The position numbers and the translations under genes are program-made. Shown here one piece after another: positions 48,021 through 59,968 of a DNA stretch of 64,000 bases. Within the stretch, counting starts at the first letter, position 1. Each line of letters begins with the position of its first letter. The DNA lies in contig CM048845.1 in assembly GCA_026545225.1 (NCBI GenBank), positions 52,180,033-52,244,032 of the forward strand, in the 5' to 3' direction. This DNA comes from Cornus controversa. Lineage: Eukaryota; Streptophyta; Magnoliopsida; Cornales; Cornaceae. The notes under the pieces are model-generated. The model made no database searches. It was not told where the DNA came from and was given only the letters and a program-made list of their open reading frames with translations.

Positions 48021-49510
48021 AATTTTTGTTCACTAGTCATAGAGGAAGAATCACAAACAGACATTAGAGCTTGTCCAGATGTGCCGGGGTCCTTCTCAAA
48101 GAGATAAAGATCGCTATGTCTCTTAGCACTGCCAATCCTCTTCCCCAATTGATCCTGAAACAAACACATATCACATGAGAATTTAACACGACAATTTAGA
48201 TCTTTAATAATCTTACTAACAGACAGCAAGTTGCAAGCAAGCCTTGGGACATGAAGAACTGATTTAAGAGTAATATTTGGAGCAATCTTAATAGTTCCTT
48301 TTCCTGCTATAGCAGAAACGGAACCATCTGCAATCTGAATTTTCACATTTCCTGGACTGGGAGAATAAGAAGAGAAGAGACTCCCTTGACCCGTCATGTG
48401 ATTGGTTGCTCCAGAGTCAACTATCCAGGAGCCTTGATCAGTATTAGATCCTGTAGTCAGGCAAATACCTTGATGGGCGAGGAATGAGCTGCTGGGTGGT
48501 TTAGAAGGGGCCAGCAATTTGTAAATTTGTTCCAGCTGGTCCTTTGTTAGCGAAATCTGGTGAGTTTCACTGCCATCACCTCCTGGTTTCTTCTCCGGTC
48601 CTGTTGCCTCAACGATATTTGCTTGAGATGCCCTACTGCCTCCATGTTTGTTGATTTTGTCACGCCAATTTTCAGGTCTGCCGTGAAGCTTCCAACATGT
48701 CTCACGGGTGTGGTGTGGCTTGTTGCAATGATCACACCACAGGTGCCCTGCTCTTCGTCCAGCCCGAGATCCGTTATTAGTTGATGGATTATCTTGGTTG
48801 CGAACAACTAAAGCTGAACTTTCAGGGATGGTTTGGCCATTAGATTCTCCAAGCATCTTCCTTTTTTTGCTTTCTTCTCGTCTTACTTCCGCAAAGATAT
48901 CGTCGATGTGAGGCAGTGGTCGTATAGCTAACATTCGTCCTCGAACTTCATCCAATTCCTTATTCAAATCAGAAACAAAGTCATAGATTCTCTCCTTGTC
49001 AACAATAGATTTATATAGGGTAGCGTCTTCTGCACAATACCATTGATGAGTATTAAACATGTCTAGCTCCTGCCACAATGTCGTGAGCCAATTAAAATAA
49101 TTGGTAACACTCAAGTCCCCTTGCTTCATACTTCTTGCAGAGTCCCTCAAGTCGCACATCAAAGTGGAGTTTTCTAGATCAGAATAGCGCCTGATCACGG
49201 CTTCCCACATGCTCCGTGCAGTCAGATAAAGCATAAAATTCTGACTTATATTGTCATTCATGGAGTTAATGATCCATGCCATGACAATAGAATTTTTGGC
49301 ATCCCACGTTGGAAATGATGGGTCAGTTTCAGCAGGTTTGGGTTTTGTTCCATTGATATAACCCATCTTGCCTCGACCACGAAGAACCATCTGAATTGAT
49401 GTCGACCATTGGAGGAAATTTATTTTGTTAAATTTGTGTGACGTGATTTGTAAGGATGCCGGTGACTGATCGGAAGTTGCAGCGGTAGCAATTGTGGAGG
49501 CAGACTGCAT
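47999..49510 (-). pseudogene. Copia gag and protease
   Basis: 503-codon frame starting MQSASTIATAATSDQ, 88 bp after the PBS. Residues 20-75 match the copia gag start (ITSHKFNKINFLQWSTSI...GRGKMGYINGTKP). Residues 100-150 hold WEAVIRRYSDL and YFNWLTTLWQELD. A zinc knuckle of form CX2C...HX4-5C lies at residues 259-272. Protease active site WIVDSGATNHM at residues 362-372 has the catalytic DSG. The frame ends ...EQKLCYGIVG. It overlaps the integrase frame (48020) by 22 bp, so a one-base shift in an A-run has separated the two. Close to complete. Confidence 0.93.
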
Positions 49511-49597
49511 GTTTTCGAATGAGGTACCCGAGTTAACAGAGTCACCTCCGCTTGCACCGGTAAGGGCCTGTTCATAAATTTCTCTCGACTACTCCTT

Positions 49598-49609
49598 GCT
49601 CTGATACCA
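49598..49609 (-). promoter_or_regulatory. Copia primer-binding site
   Basis: TGGTATCAGAGC on the minus strand directly after the 5' LTR; tRNA-Met type. Confidence 0.93.
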
Positions 49610-49867
49610 TGAAGAAAGAAATAGGAGAGAAATGTGGGCTGAAATATTCTTCCAATCTTATTAAATACAGTAACAAATACATTCTGTTTTATAGGCTAAA
49701 AACAGAGTATAACAGAGTATAGGAAGCTAACCCTTAGCCTTAATCTTAGGAACTAAAACATTTAAAATTTAAATCTAAACAAATCTTATCCTAACTTTCT
49801 TCCTAACAACCTGAATAGATAAGAGCTTAAACTTAAATTCAAATAATAAATTCAAAAATATCCAACA
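49610..49867 (-). repeat. Copia 5' LTR
   Basis: 258 bp; differs from the 3' LTR at four transitions. Confidence 0.95.
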
Positions 49868-50144
49868 TATATATATGCACACACTCATCTCCTCTAATTC
49901 ATATATATATATATAGAGAGAGAGAGAGATATCCACACACTCATAAAACACAACATTCTCCTCTAATTCAAATATACCAAATTTCATACTCAAAATTTTC
50001 TTAATCCAACTATGTTAATAAAATTTCTATCTTAAAAAAAAGATCACATAATTTGTACAAAAGACTAATAATAAAAAAAAACTTTATAATTTAACCCAAA
50101 CTCAAACCCAAATTTAAATAACCTCAAAATCACGGGGTATTACA

Positions 50145-50364
50145 TTGATCTTTCTTGAGATTTAGACTTATTACTCTTAGATGAAAGTTTTGAAAAACAA
50201 TTGTTCAACCTCCCTTGAGGTTTGTTAAAATTACAGTCAACTTCAATTTCATTAAAGTTCGATCAATGCAATTAGTCAATTTTTTAAAATACCAAAAATA
50301 TCTTTCAATAAATTTAACACTACCCAAGCATGTTCTGTCAAATACACTGAGGCATCGGTCCACT
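50145..50364 (+). other. Unassigned AT-rich spacer
   Basis: 220 bp right of the solo LTR. Nothing recognisable; it may continue the pre-insertion sequence left of 42029 (CTCAAGAAAGATCA / AGGGTAATTTACCC join). Confidence 0.5.
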
Positions 50365-51105
50365 CATGAAATACATCATTGTGTGCAATCTGAATAGCAC
50401 TCTTGTTATCACAATAGATGGGAGTAACAGTGGATGAAGAAACACCCATATTCTGAAGAAGCCATTGTAACTATAGAAGCTCAAAAGTAGCATCTGCAAG
50501 TGCTCTATACTCGACCTTAGTACTAGATCGAGCAATAACGGATTGCTTCTTACTACACCAAGAGATTAGTAAGTCACCAAGAAAGAAGCAATATCCTGTA
50601 GTCGAACGGCAATCTGTTGGGTCTCTAGCCCTATCTATATCAGAATAACCATAAAACACCAGTGAAGACTAATGAGAGAAAAAGAGCCCATAAAATACAA
50701 TACCCTTGACATAGCGGAGAACAACAACAAAGTGAACTGATCTCGTCGAAGCCATAAACTGACTGATGATATGAACATCATGAGAAATATCTGGACGAGT
50801 GATAGTAAGATATATAAGACTACCAACCAACTAACGATACATAGTACCATCATGAACAAGTTCACCATCATGTGGAGTGAGTATCACATTAGACTCAAGT
50901 GGAGTATCAAAAATCTTGTCTGTGATGCCAGCTTTGGAAAGAAGATCAGAATAGTACTTTACTTGAGTAAGTTAGTAGGCATCAGTAGCTCTAGTAATTT
51001 CTAGCCCAAGAAAATAAATGATAGCTCCAAGATCTTTCATTTCAAACTGATGGTTGAGAAACTATTTAAGTTCCCGAATACCCGAAGGAGCTAAAGGTGA
51101 AGAAA
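50365..51105 (-). pseudogene. Copia RT/RNase H fragment
   Basis: The minus strand, read from 51105 down, gives the RT C-terminal part (...FEMKDLGAIIYFLGLEI...), a segment with LVGSLIYLTITRPDIS-like codons in broken frames, and RNase H with GYSDIDRARDPTDCRSTTGYCFFLGDLLISW and KQSVIARSSTKVEYRALADATFELL. Several frameshifts and stops; gag, protease, integrase and LTRs are absent. It differs clearly from the young copia element, so it is an independent, older remnant. Confidence 0.8.
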
Positions 51106-52945
51106 TTTGTGAAGGGGTTGAAGACCTTTATGATTAAGTTATTGACTGAGCTTTTATGGCAGAAGAAGATGATAGAGATACCTAAAGAATGTGGGACTTT
51201 AAAAATTAGACAAAGAGTGCTGGGGTATGTTCAGGAAATTAGGGAAGAAAGAGACACAGAGAGGGCAGGTTAGGTTTTCAAGGGTAGCAAGAGGCTCGCC
51301 CAATGCCTTCATTGACCTTACCTACCGAATCATCATGATCATCAGTAATGTGCTTTAATTGCCAGCAGTCTAGCTATTACCATAGTGATTGCCCTCAAAA
51401 GCATACAGTGGCACCAATACCAGCAGGAGATAGGACACGCTTCTATTGCAAGCAGCTCGAATATATGAAAGCTAACTACCCGTAGAGGCAAGGGACTTAA
51501 AGTGGTTTAGGGTCTCAGTAGAGGTTGGTGCAGATAGTTGCAGTTCGGTCTAACTTTAGGGCATTACTACCGCCTCAACCAGCACAATCAGTTTAGGGAT
51601 CTCAGGTAGCGAGAGGACATACACCTGCTTCTAGTCAGCAGTCAGGTTTACAAGGGACTGGCCAGCAGGGTCAATAGACTTAGGGCCATGTTTTCACACT
51701 CGCTCCAGTAGAGGATAAGCTAGGACCATCAGTACTCAGAGGTATTTTCTTGGTTTCTAGCTCGTGGGCTAGGGTATTGATAGATTTAGGGGCATCACAT
51801 TCATTCATATCTATTGCATTTGTTTGTGCCTTGAGGCTGAGGGTGTCATCACTAGAGTCACCATTGTCCATTGATATGCTTGTTGGGGTAGGGTTACCCT
51901 GGGTAAAGTATGTTAATCTTGCGAGATCGAAGTTGTTGGGCGTCGATTAGTGTTCAAATTTGTGCTACTAGATATGACCACTTTTGATGTCATTCTAGGT
52001 ATGAACTAATTATCTACATTTAGAGCCACGATTGATTGTTACCGTAGGAGAGTGATAGTGTGCACACCTGAGAGTGACTACTTTTATTTCATGGGAGAGC
52101 AAGACAATTTTTACATTCCATCATTGCTCAGCCCTGGTATTTGGGATGGTGTTGGATATTTTCTAGCTAGCTTATTAGCCGAGGATGATGAGATTATGAC
52201 TAGTGGGGGATTTTCACCAGAGGTTAGTGAGTTCTTGGATGTGTTTTTGGAGGACTTGACAGAGTTACCTCCGATGAGAGATGTGATTTTTAGCATTGAT
52301 CTTACTGCTAGTACCACACCTATCTCTATGGCATCGTACTGTATAGCACCGACGAAATTGAAAGATCAGTTGCAAGAGTTATTGGATAAGGGATTTGTAC
52401 GACCTAATACATTGCATTTGGGAGCTCCGGTGCTATTTTCCAAAAAGAAGGACGGATCTTTACGGTTGTGTATAGATTACTTGAAATTGAGCCAAGCGAC
52501 GATCAAGAACAAATATCATTTGCTAAAGATAGATGACTTGTTTGATCAGCTTAAGGATTCGACTTGTTTTTTAAAGATCAACTTGAGGTCAGGGTATTAC
52601 CAATTGAGGGTAAGGGAAGAGAACATTCTGAAGACATCTTTTCGGACTAGATATGGCCATTATGAGTTTCTAGTGATGCCATATGGATTGATGAGCGCAA
52701 TGGCAGTTCATGGACTTGATGAATTGGATATTCAGTGTAAACTTAGATAGGTTCGTGGTGATATTTGTGAACATTATTATGTATTCTTCTTCTATAGAAG
52801 AGCATGAGATCCACATGGGGACTGTATTGTAAACCTTGAGATAGCACCGTTTGCATGCCGAATTTAAAAAATGCAAATTTTGGCTAATGAAGGTGAAGTT
52901 CCTAGGATACGTGGTGTCGAAAGGAGGAGTATTGGCAAATTAAAG
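51106..52945 (+). pseudogene. Gypsy gag-protease-RT fragment
   Basis: Plus strand. A gag piece (FVKGLKTFM...) is followed by a zinc knuckle CFNCQQSSYYHSDC near 51350-51395 and a protease with VLIDLGASHSFIS (51770-51805; catalytic D present). A linker ends [13 protein letters not shown], and RT follows with [27 protein letters not shown] and [13 protein letters not shown] (D of motif A kept as N-flanked LKIN, i.e. D lost). The expected Y/F-V-D-D block reads FVNIIMYSS, so the catalytic pair is lost. It ends at FLGYVVSKGGV near 52940. No LTR belongs to it in the window. It resembles E1 and E5 gag-pol. Confidence 0.82.
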
Positions 52946-53556
52946 AAGTCCATGTCAAGACACTGATCCTGTGCTACCTCACGGAAGTACTCAAAGCCGT
53001 TGATATACGACTGGTTGAGGGCCATATCAAAGTCAAATGAATCTTTAAAATGCTCGACCGTCAATTCTTTGATCTTTGGCAGATTAGCATTCCACCTGGC
53101 CATCTCCTCCTATTCGTGACTGAGCTAAGAATTAAAGGCGTTGATCTCTCCACCATGAGAAGCATAAGAATCATAGAGGGTCTCTAGCTCTAAGTTAAGG
53201 GTGGAGAGCTCACTGCTAAATGAAGAATGTTCGACAACAAAAGTGGCTTTTTACTTTTCCATTTCTTGCTCTTTCCATGAGAGGTGATTTGAGAGACCAT
53301 GGGTGACTATCAAGCCCTATTTAAGATATGCACATGAATACGTAGCATAAAAAGGTGAATTCCACCCAAGTACAGTAAGAGTGGGGGCATACCTTAGCCA
53401 TATTGGCCAACAGATATCCAATAGAGGCAGTAGACTCAAGGGTGGTCACTTTTTCAAGATCACGTGGGATAATGAACTCCCCAACCCTCTTCACAGCGAA
53501 TGTTGTATTAGACAACAGTGATCCGGTGTGACTAGCAGCCGATGTCAATAACCTAG
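52946..53556 (-). pseudogene. Two-exon gene-like fragment of unknown function
   Basis: On the minus strand an exon-like frame (about 53550-53396) reads LLTSAASHTGSLLSNTTF...GYLLANMAK and ends at a GTATGC donor near 53395. After an intron of about 80 bp ending TTAAATAG (near 53315), a second frame continues with SNHLSWKEQEMEK, SSELSTLNLELETLYDSY and, at 52950-53103, MARWNANLPKIKELTVEHF and FDMALNQSYINGFEYFREVA. Two stops fall in the second exon. The charged, leucine-spaced middle suggests a coiled coil. It resembles uncharacterised coiled-coil proteins common around plant transposons, but I cannot name it. It ends abruptly against the gypsy fragment and the E5 LTR. Confidence 0.5.
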
Positions 53557-53558
53557 TA

Positions 53559-55958
53559 TGTAGAGACCGTGCCCAATTTTGGCTAATTTTTGAGATTTTC
53601 ATCATTTATTACTTTAAGTACATTTTAAATGATGTTTAATATATTTTGAATGTGGGAAATATGTTTAGAAGGTTGGAATATGATTTTGAAAAGTTTTGGG
53701 AACTTTGAAAAAGTTTGACTTTCTAGTCAACGGGGGTCCCGGGATGAGGTTAAGTGAGTCCGAGAATTTTAGAAAAATTTTGAGAAATTTTATTTTTTGT
53801 TATGGACTAAACAAAATTTTTAGAATGTCATAGAAGTGATTTCGACTCCAATGGAGTTTTCGAGAATTAATTCAGAGGTCGGGAGGGTACGTTAAGTGGC
53901 CCGGGGGCAAAATGATCTTTTTACGCCCCTAGGAGTGGAATAAATATATGGGGGTCAGAGATATTTACTTTTATATATCTCTCTCTCTCTCTCACTAAAG
54001 CTTCCACTTCATCTATCTCCCTTCTCTTTAGAGTTTGAGGGCCTTAACGTGTGATTTTGACCTTCCTGAAGAAGAGAAATGTGTAGGGGACATCAAAGGT
54101 ATCGGTTTGAACCGATCAAAGTCTTTGTTTCATAAAGTTGGAACGGCTATAATTTTCAAAAGAGGGATTCAAAGCTTAAGATTTGAGGTAGGGGTGCTAG
54201 ACTCATTTTTACTTTTATCTTATAGTTCACTTTTATGTGACATGAAAGATAGTTTTGATTTCTTGAGTCTAGGGTTATGTATATGTGTATATATGTATAC
54301 CATTGTGATTTATGCATGTATAAATGTCTAACATGTTAGTTAGAACTTATATATGTTGTGTATGTGCAAATGAGACTATGAATGCTTTCGATGAAAAATG
54401 TGTTCATTTGGTGAAAACATGAAAATATGGGTTTTTATAAACTTGTGCATGAAAGATATGATTTTTCTTGTAAAATGCATAAGCATGATGATTTTCATGA
54501 TGTGAGCATGATGGCATTGTGACAATCTTGAGGTGAAAGGAAAATGCATTGATTTGACAAAAATGCATTCATTGTGTGGATAAGTGCATTGATGTGATTA
54601 CGTGTACTACATGAAAAATGAGTTTTTGGGGCGTGACAACATTGAGAATTAAGATGAGGGAATGATCCTTAGGGTGAAAAACTCAAAACTTAGTCAAGCG
54701 GATGGCACATCTGTCGGAATAGTAAACCGAGAAGCGTAAGTAGAGTTTGGGTGCCCAAGAGACCCTTACTACGGATGTGGTGAGATAAGATAGTCCCTAT
54801 TGAATTGATTTTCAAAAATTTGTGGCGTGAGTTGTATATATATGAATTGTGACTTGTCAATTTGATATATATATATATAAATTTATGTATATGGATTGAG
54901 ATGTGGGCATCACACATGATTTGAAAAAACGTGATTGTTTATGGGTAAAAAACATGTATACTTGTCTTGCAGACATGTAGTAATTTTATGTACATTCATG
55001 CATGGCTGACGAGTTGGAATGGGGATGGGTGAATCATTGGTACTGAGCGAGAGAGGATAAGCTCACCCCCTATTTATACAAAACTATTTTAGATAAAGCG
55101 CTGATAGAGGACGAAGCATGATTAGCTCAATGGACCTTGTTGAGTTCCTTTTTTGGACTTTTGACCCTTTTGAGATGTAAATAGATGTCCATGTTGGTTT
55201 GTGGCATGTGGACTATGGTAATGATGTTATATTTACATTTGATTCATTTTGATGCACTCTAGTTTTAAATTTAATGATCGTATGTGATTTATGATTTTTG
55301 AATGGAAGAATGTTGATATTGACTCCATTATGTATAAATTCTTGGATATGATTATTGGAGATGTAGATTCATGCTTAGAATGGTGTATGATGATGTTTTT
55401 TATCATTTGGACATGTTGTGGATGATGTTTGATGATTTTTAGGCTTTTTAGAAAAGTTTTGGAGCCTATAAGTTAGGAACTTCAACCACTAGACAATAGG
55501 TTTTGATACTTGAGTTGATACATATTCGATGCATCGAAACTTTAATGGATCGAAGTTGCCACTTCAATGCATCGAAGTTAGTATTCATAGCATTCTCCAA
55601 AATCTGCTCAAACTTCAATTGGGGCATAACTTCGTTTTAAATCAAGATTGAGTATGGTTTTTTTTTAAATTGAGTATTTTTGAATCCTCTATTCAATGGT
55701 GAGGGTTTAAGTTTCAAGTTCCAGTCACACGAGGAGTTGAGTTCTGGAAATTTAGGAGTTATGTAATTGTGGTTTGATGTGGGGCTCTTTGAGGTTGGTT
55801 GTGGTTGAGGTTGAGTTAGCACATCCATGTGCAAGAAAATAGTTAAGCTTTCGTAATATTTAAGAGTAAAGAGAGTTCATTGGTGATTGATAAGGTGATT
55901 CAGTGAGTGACAATTCAGTCACTCTTGGTTTTTATGGAATAGAAATAGGGGCGTGACA
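53559..55958 (+). repeat. E5 5' LTR
   Basis: TGTAGAGACCGTGCCC...GGGGCGTGACA, 2400 bp, aligned with 62267-64000 over the part visible. Confidence 0.92.
53971..53978 (+). promoter_or_regulatory. Candidate LTR TATA box
   Basis: TTATATAT followed by a (CT)n tract and TTCCACTTCATC, a plausible transcription start region. In the 3' LTR the same site reads TTTATAGATC (62675-62684), a weakened box. Confidence 0.4.
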
Positions 55959-55961
55959 ACT

Positions 55962-55973
55962 TGGTATCAGAGC
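55962..55973 (+). promoter_or_regulatory. E5 primer-binding site
   Basis: TGGTATCAGAGC three bases after the LTR; tRNA-Met type. Confidence 0.92.
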
Positions 55974-56241
55974 TTTACTGGGGTTGAGTACCTTAGGACG
56001 ATGGGAAGCGTTAAGTCATGTGTTGAATTGAAAGGACTTGATGATTTTTAGGAATGTGAACTTGAGGTCTTTGAGTGTGAGCTAAGGCTAAGTGCATATT
56101 ACATGAAAAATTTTATGTGCTTACTTGTTTGATATGACATGCTACCTTGAAGTATATAAGCATTTTGAGTATGCATGAAGTGAATTGGACATACATTCAT
56201 GATTGAAGTTCTAAGTGTCTTCTTCTCATTTATATAGAAGG

Positions 56242-57237
56242 ATGCCACCAAGAAGAGCTCGTGAAAGGACACTGGAAGTGGTTCCTATTGGAGGAGAGTA
56301 ATTGATACGCGATATGGTCACTACCATGCAAAAAGTTATAAGAGAAATGCAACTAGAAACTCAAGAGGAGACACAAGCTCTACCGAGAGTAGCTCCTCCT
56401 AGTAGAATGATAATAGCTTTGGGACACGTTAAGAAACATAGTCCACCATCGTATTCTGGGGGATTTGATCCAATGGTAGCGAAAAGTTGGTTGGATGAGT
56501 TGGTTACACTCCTCAATGTGCTTGAGATAGAGGAAGACTTGAAAGTTAAAGTAGCCACTCACTATCTTAAGGATGATGCCAAACGTTGGTGAAAATTCTT
56601 GGGAAACTACCATGATTTGGAGACAAGGGAATGGGATACATTCCAAGTGCTTTTCTTCAAGAAGTAATTTCCAGTATTGGTGAAGGATAGTATGAGGAGA
56701 GAGTTCTTCAACCTTGTTCAACGGACAATGACGGTGATGGAGTATGAAACAAAGTTTACCTCCTTGGTTCAGTTTGCAAAGGAAATGATTCCAATAAAAG
56801 AACTTAAGATCAAGTAGTTCATAAGAGGTCTTTGAACCTACATTTGAGCCAAAGTTAGAATTTTGGGTTTGACCAACTATGCGGCTGTAATGGAAAGAGC
56901 ATTAATTTCTGAAGAGTTTATCAATGATAACCAAAGGATAAGGGAAGCACAAAACCAAGCAAGGAGCACGGGATCCCTTCTGGATAGTCGTGCTAGGAAG
57001 AAGCAAAGGAATGGTGTGTCGTCCTCACAAGGACAACAAACCCAATCGGTAGCATTTGTGCCTATAGCTACTGGATCTTCCCGATCTAGAATAATTTGTT
57101 TCAATTGTCAGAAGCTGGGACACAGAATGACCGATTGTACTCAAGGACAGGTCCCTCCAGTGGCAGATAAGAGGTGCTTCAATTGTCATAAGATGGGGCA
57201 TATTAGTTGGGATTGCCCACAAAAGAAAGGTGTATAA
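56242..57237 (+). pseudogene. E5 gag
   Basis: Starts at ATG 56242 (MPPRRARERTLEVVP), meets a TAA after GGE, then continues as LIRDMVTTMQKVIREM. The capsid part has PPSYSGGFDPMVAKSWLDEL, KVKVATHYLKDDAKRW and, after stops, EYETKFTSLVQFA. The nucleocapsid part has two zinc knuckles, CFNCQKLGHRMTDC (57097-57138) and CFNCHKMGHISWDC (57175-57216), both complete CX2CX4HX4C. At least five in-frame stops. TAA at 57235 ends the last frame. Confidence 0.88.
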
Positions 57238-57469
57238 GGTGGAGTTGGTTCTCAGTAACGTCCTACGCAGCTTGCTACTTCACAGTCAGGTTTCAGGGCA
57301 TTGCCACCACCACATATAGTGCCTTCAGTTCAGAGTTCAAGGGCACCAGCTAGAGGAGCTACATCTTGTGCTCCCAATTAGTAGTCTAGATATTAGTGTG
57401 TAGGACAGCAAGGCCAGAGAGCACAGGACTGTGCCTTTACTCTTGTCCCAGCAGAGACCTCGGCAAGAT

Positions 57470-59117
57470 GGTCAGTGGTTTGAGGTATATTTCTTGTATC
57501 AAGCTCATGGGATAGGATTTTAGTGGACTTGGGTGCATCACATTCATTCATTTTATATGCATTTTCTTATGCTTGAGGGTTGGAGGTGTAATCTTTGGAC
57601 TCGGTTCTATCCATTAATATGCCAGTTGGTGGTAAAGTGACTTTGAGTAGAGTATGCCAATCTTGCAAGATCAAGATATCGGGACATCGCTTAGTGTTTG
57701 ATTTCATCCTACTTAATATGTCTAGCTTTGATGTGATCTTGGATATGGATTGGCTATCAACCTATAGAGCCAATATTGGTTGTTATAAGGGAAGAGTGAC
57801 CTTATATACACCCTCTGGTGTTAGCATTTATTTTATGGGAGAGCAAGATGACTTTGACTTGTCATTTTCGCATGGTCTTAATGATCGGAAAGGGCTTAGA
57901 GATTTCTTAGCAAGCTTATTGGTTGATGGTGATGATGAGACACTTGGAGAGCTTCCTCGTGTTCTGGGGGACTTGACACAATTGCCTTCGAAACGGGAAG
58001 TGAGTTTGTGATAGACCTTGCTCCAGGTATTGTGCCCATTTCGATGGCACCATACTAAATGAAAGAGTTAAATGACCAATTATAAGAGCTACGAGACAAA
58101 GGATTTGTACGTCCTAGTACTTCGCCTTGGGGAGCTCAAGTTCTTATTGCTAAGAAGAAGGATGGGTCCTTGTGGCTTTGCATTGACTATCGAAAGTTGA
58201 ATCGGACAATGATCAAGAATAAGTATCCTTTGCCAAGGATAGATGACTTGTTCGACCAACTTAAGGGTTCGAGATGTTTCTCAAAGATAGACTTGAGATC
58301 AGGCTACTATTAGTTGGGGATTAGAGAGGTGGACATTCAGAAAATTACTTTTCGTACACGATATGGACACTATGAGTTTTTGGTGATGCCGTTTGGTTTA
58401 ATGAATGCACCAGCAGCATTCATGGACTTAACAAATTGAGTGTTCAATGCTTATTTTGACAAGTTTGTAGTGTTGTTCGTTGATGACATCCTAGTGTACT
58501 CGTCTTCGGACGAGGAACATGAGGGTCACTTGAGGATCGTGTTGCAGTTTCAAAGAGAACATCAATTGTATGCTAAGTACGAGAAATGTGAGTTTTGGCT
58601 AGTGGAGGTGAAATTCCTTAGGCATGTTGTATCTAAAGGAGGAGTTTCCACAGATCCATCCAAGATAGAGGCGGTGATGAGTTGAGAAAGACCTAATTGC
58701 GTATTTGAGATACGTAGTTTCTTGAGATTGGCTAGATACTATAGAAGGTTTATGAAAGACTTTTCGAGGTTAGCAGCACCAATGACTAAGCTTACCCGAA
58801 AAAGAGTGAAGTTTGTGTGGGATGATGCTTGCGAGCAAGCATTCTTGGAATTGAAGAGTCGGTTGACTTCAGCTCCAATTTTGATCATTCTGGAATGTGG
58901 GTTAGGGTATATGATTTATTGTGATGCTTCAGAACTTGGTTTGGGATGTGTGCTAATGCAAATCGAAAGAGTAGTGGCATATGGTTCAAGGCAGTTGAAG
59001 ACCCATGAACAGAATTACCCGACACATGACTTGGAATTGGCAGCAGTGATCTTTGTACTTAAGGTGTGGAGACATTACTTGTATGGTGAGAAGTTTGAAG
59101 TATTCTCAAATACCTTC
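57470..59117 (+). pseudogene. E5 protease, reverse transcriptase and RNase H (first part)
   Basis: Protease active site VDLGASHSFI near 57522, then SGHRLVFDFILLNMSSFDVILDMDWLS (57595-58011). RT follows: [57 protein letters not shown] and [11 protein letters not shown] near 58477 (catalytic DD intact). Connection [13 protein letters not shown]. RNase [17 protein letters not shown] and [14 protein letters not shown] up to [11 protein letters not shown], where the TRIM array (59118) cuts it. Stops include those after APY, SGYY, LTN and MS. The remainder of RNase H begins at 60543. Confidence 0.9.
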
Positions 59118-59960
59118 TATAATACCTCGCTCCAACACATGGTATGATATTGTCCGCTTTGAGCTTAAGCTCGCACGATTTTGCTCCTAGGTTTTACCCT
59201 AAAAGGCCTCATACCATTTGAAGAGAACATACTACATATAAGCACATCTTCTTTTCCACACCCAGGCGATGTGGGATTGAGCACCCTATACCCTGTTAAT
59301 GTGGTAGCTCAGCCCAGTGTTGGTCTTCGCACCCTCCCACTCACACCCGTCTAATAAGGTTACTACAATCCACCCCCTGCGAGGCCCGACATCCTCATCG
59401 GCATAGTTCTGGTTGGGTTCAGGCTCTAATACCAACTGTAATACCCCGCTCCAGCACATCGTATGATATTGGCCACTTTGGGCCTCAGCCTGCACGGTTT
59501 TGCTCTTGAGTTTTACCCCAAAAGGCATAATACCATTTAAAGAGAACACACTACATATAAGCACATCCCCTTCTCCATACCAAGGCGATGTGCGATTGAG
59601 CACCTTGTGCCCTATCAGTGTGGTAGCTCAGCCTAGTGTCTATCTTCGCACCATCCCACTCACACCCATCCATAAGGGTTACTACAATCATCCACCTACG
59701 AGGCCCGACGTCCTCGTAGGCATACTTCTGGCGGGGTTCAAGCTTTGATACCAACTGTAATACCCCGCTTCAACACATGGTTTGATATTGTCGGCTTTGG
59801 GCCTAAACCCGCACAGTTTTGCTCTTAGGTTTACCCCAAAAGGCCTCATACCATTTGAAGAGAACACACTACATATAAGCACATCCCCTTCTCCACACCC
59901 AGGCGATGTGGGATTGAGCACCTTGTACCCTGTTAGTGTAGTAGCTAAGCCCAGTGTCGG
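59118..59960 (-). repeat. TRIM array, minus-oriented half (LTR-int-LTR-int-partial LTR)
   Basis: LTRs start (plus reading) TGTAATACCCCGCTCC-like and end GGTTACTACA. The internal pieces 59368-59436 and 59687-59755 contain GGCATA..TCTGG and the reverse complement of TTGGTATCAGAGC. The third LTR stops after CCCAGTGTCGG. Confidence 0.9.
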
Positions 59961-59968
59961 GGTTGGAT

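Larger units (their letters stand above)
44861..49867 (-). mobile_element. Young Ty1/copia retrotransposon
   Basis: 5007 bp with 258-bp LTRs that differ at four positions. TSD is tatat (44856-44860, 49868-49872; AT-rich context). The minus strand carries PBS, gag-protease, integrase, RT and RNase H in copia order. Disabling changes are few: one frameshift between protease and integrase and two in-frame stops. Of all elements here it is the closest to intact. Lineage within copia not assigned. Confidence 0.95.
42029..50144 (-). mobile_element. Solo gypsy LTR (about 3.1 kb) containing a nested copia element
   Basis: On the minus strand it starts TGTAATACCCCGTG at 50144 and ends CAGGGTATGACA at 42029. 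Flanks ctgat (42024-42028) and ttgat (50145-50149) are a TSD with one mismatch. No PBS or pol belongs to this LTR. Segments such as GAGGGGATTAGCTCAA...TTGCCGCAGCAAGTTGA near 42335-42405 resemble 33465-33535 of the other solo LTR, so they are distant relatives. The remainder after removing the copia element is about 3.1 kb. Confidence 0.78.
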
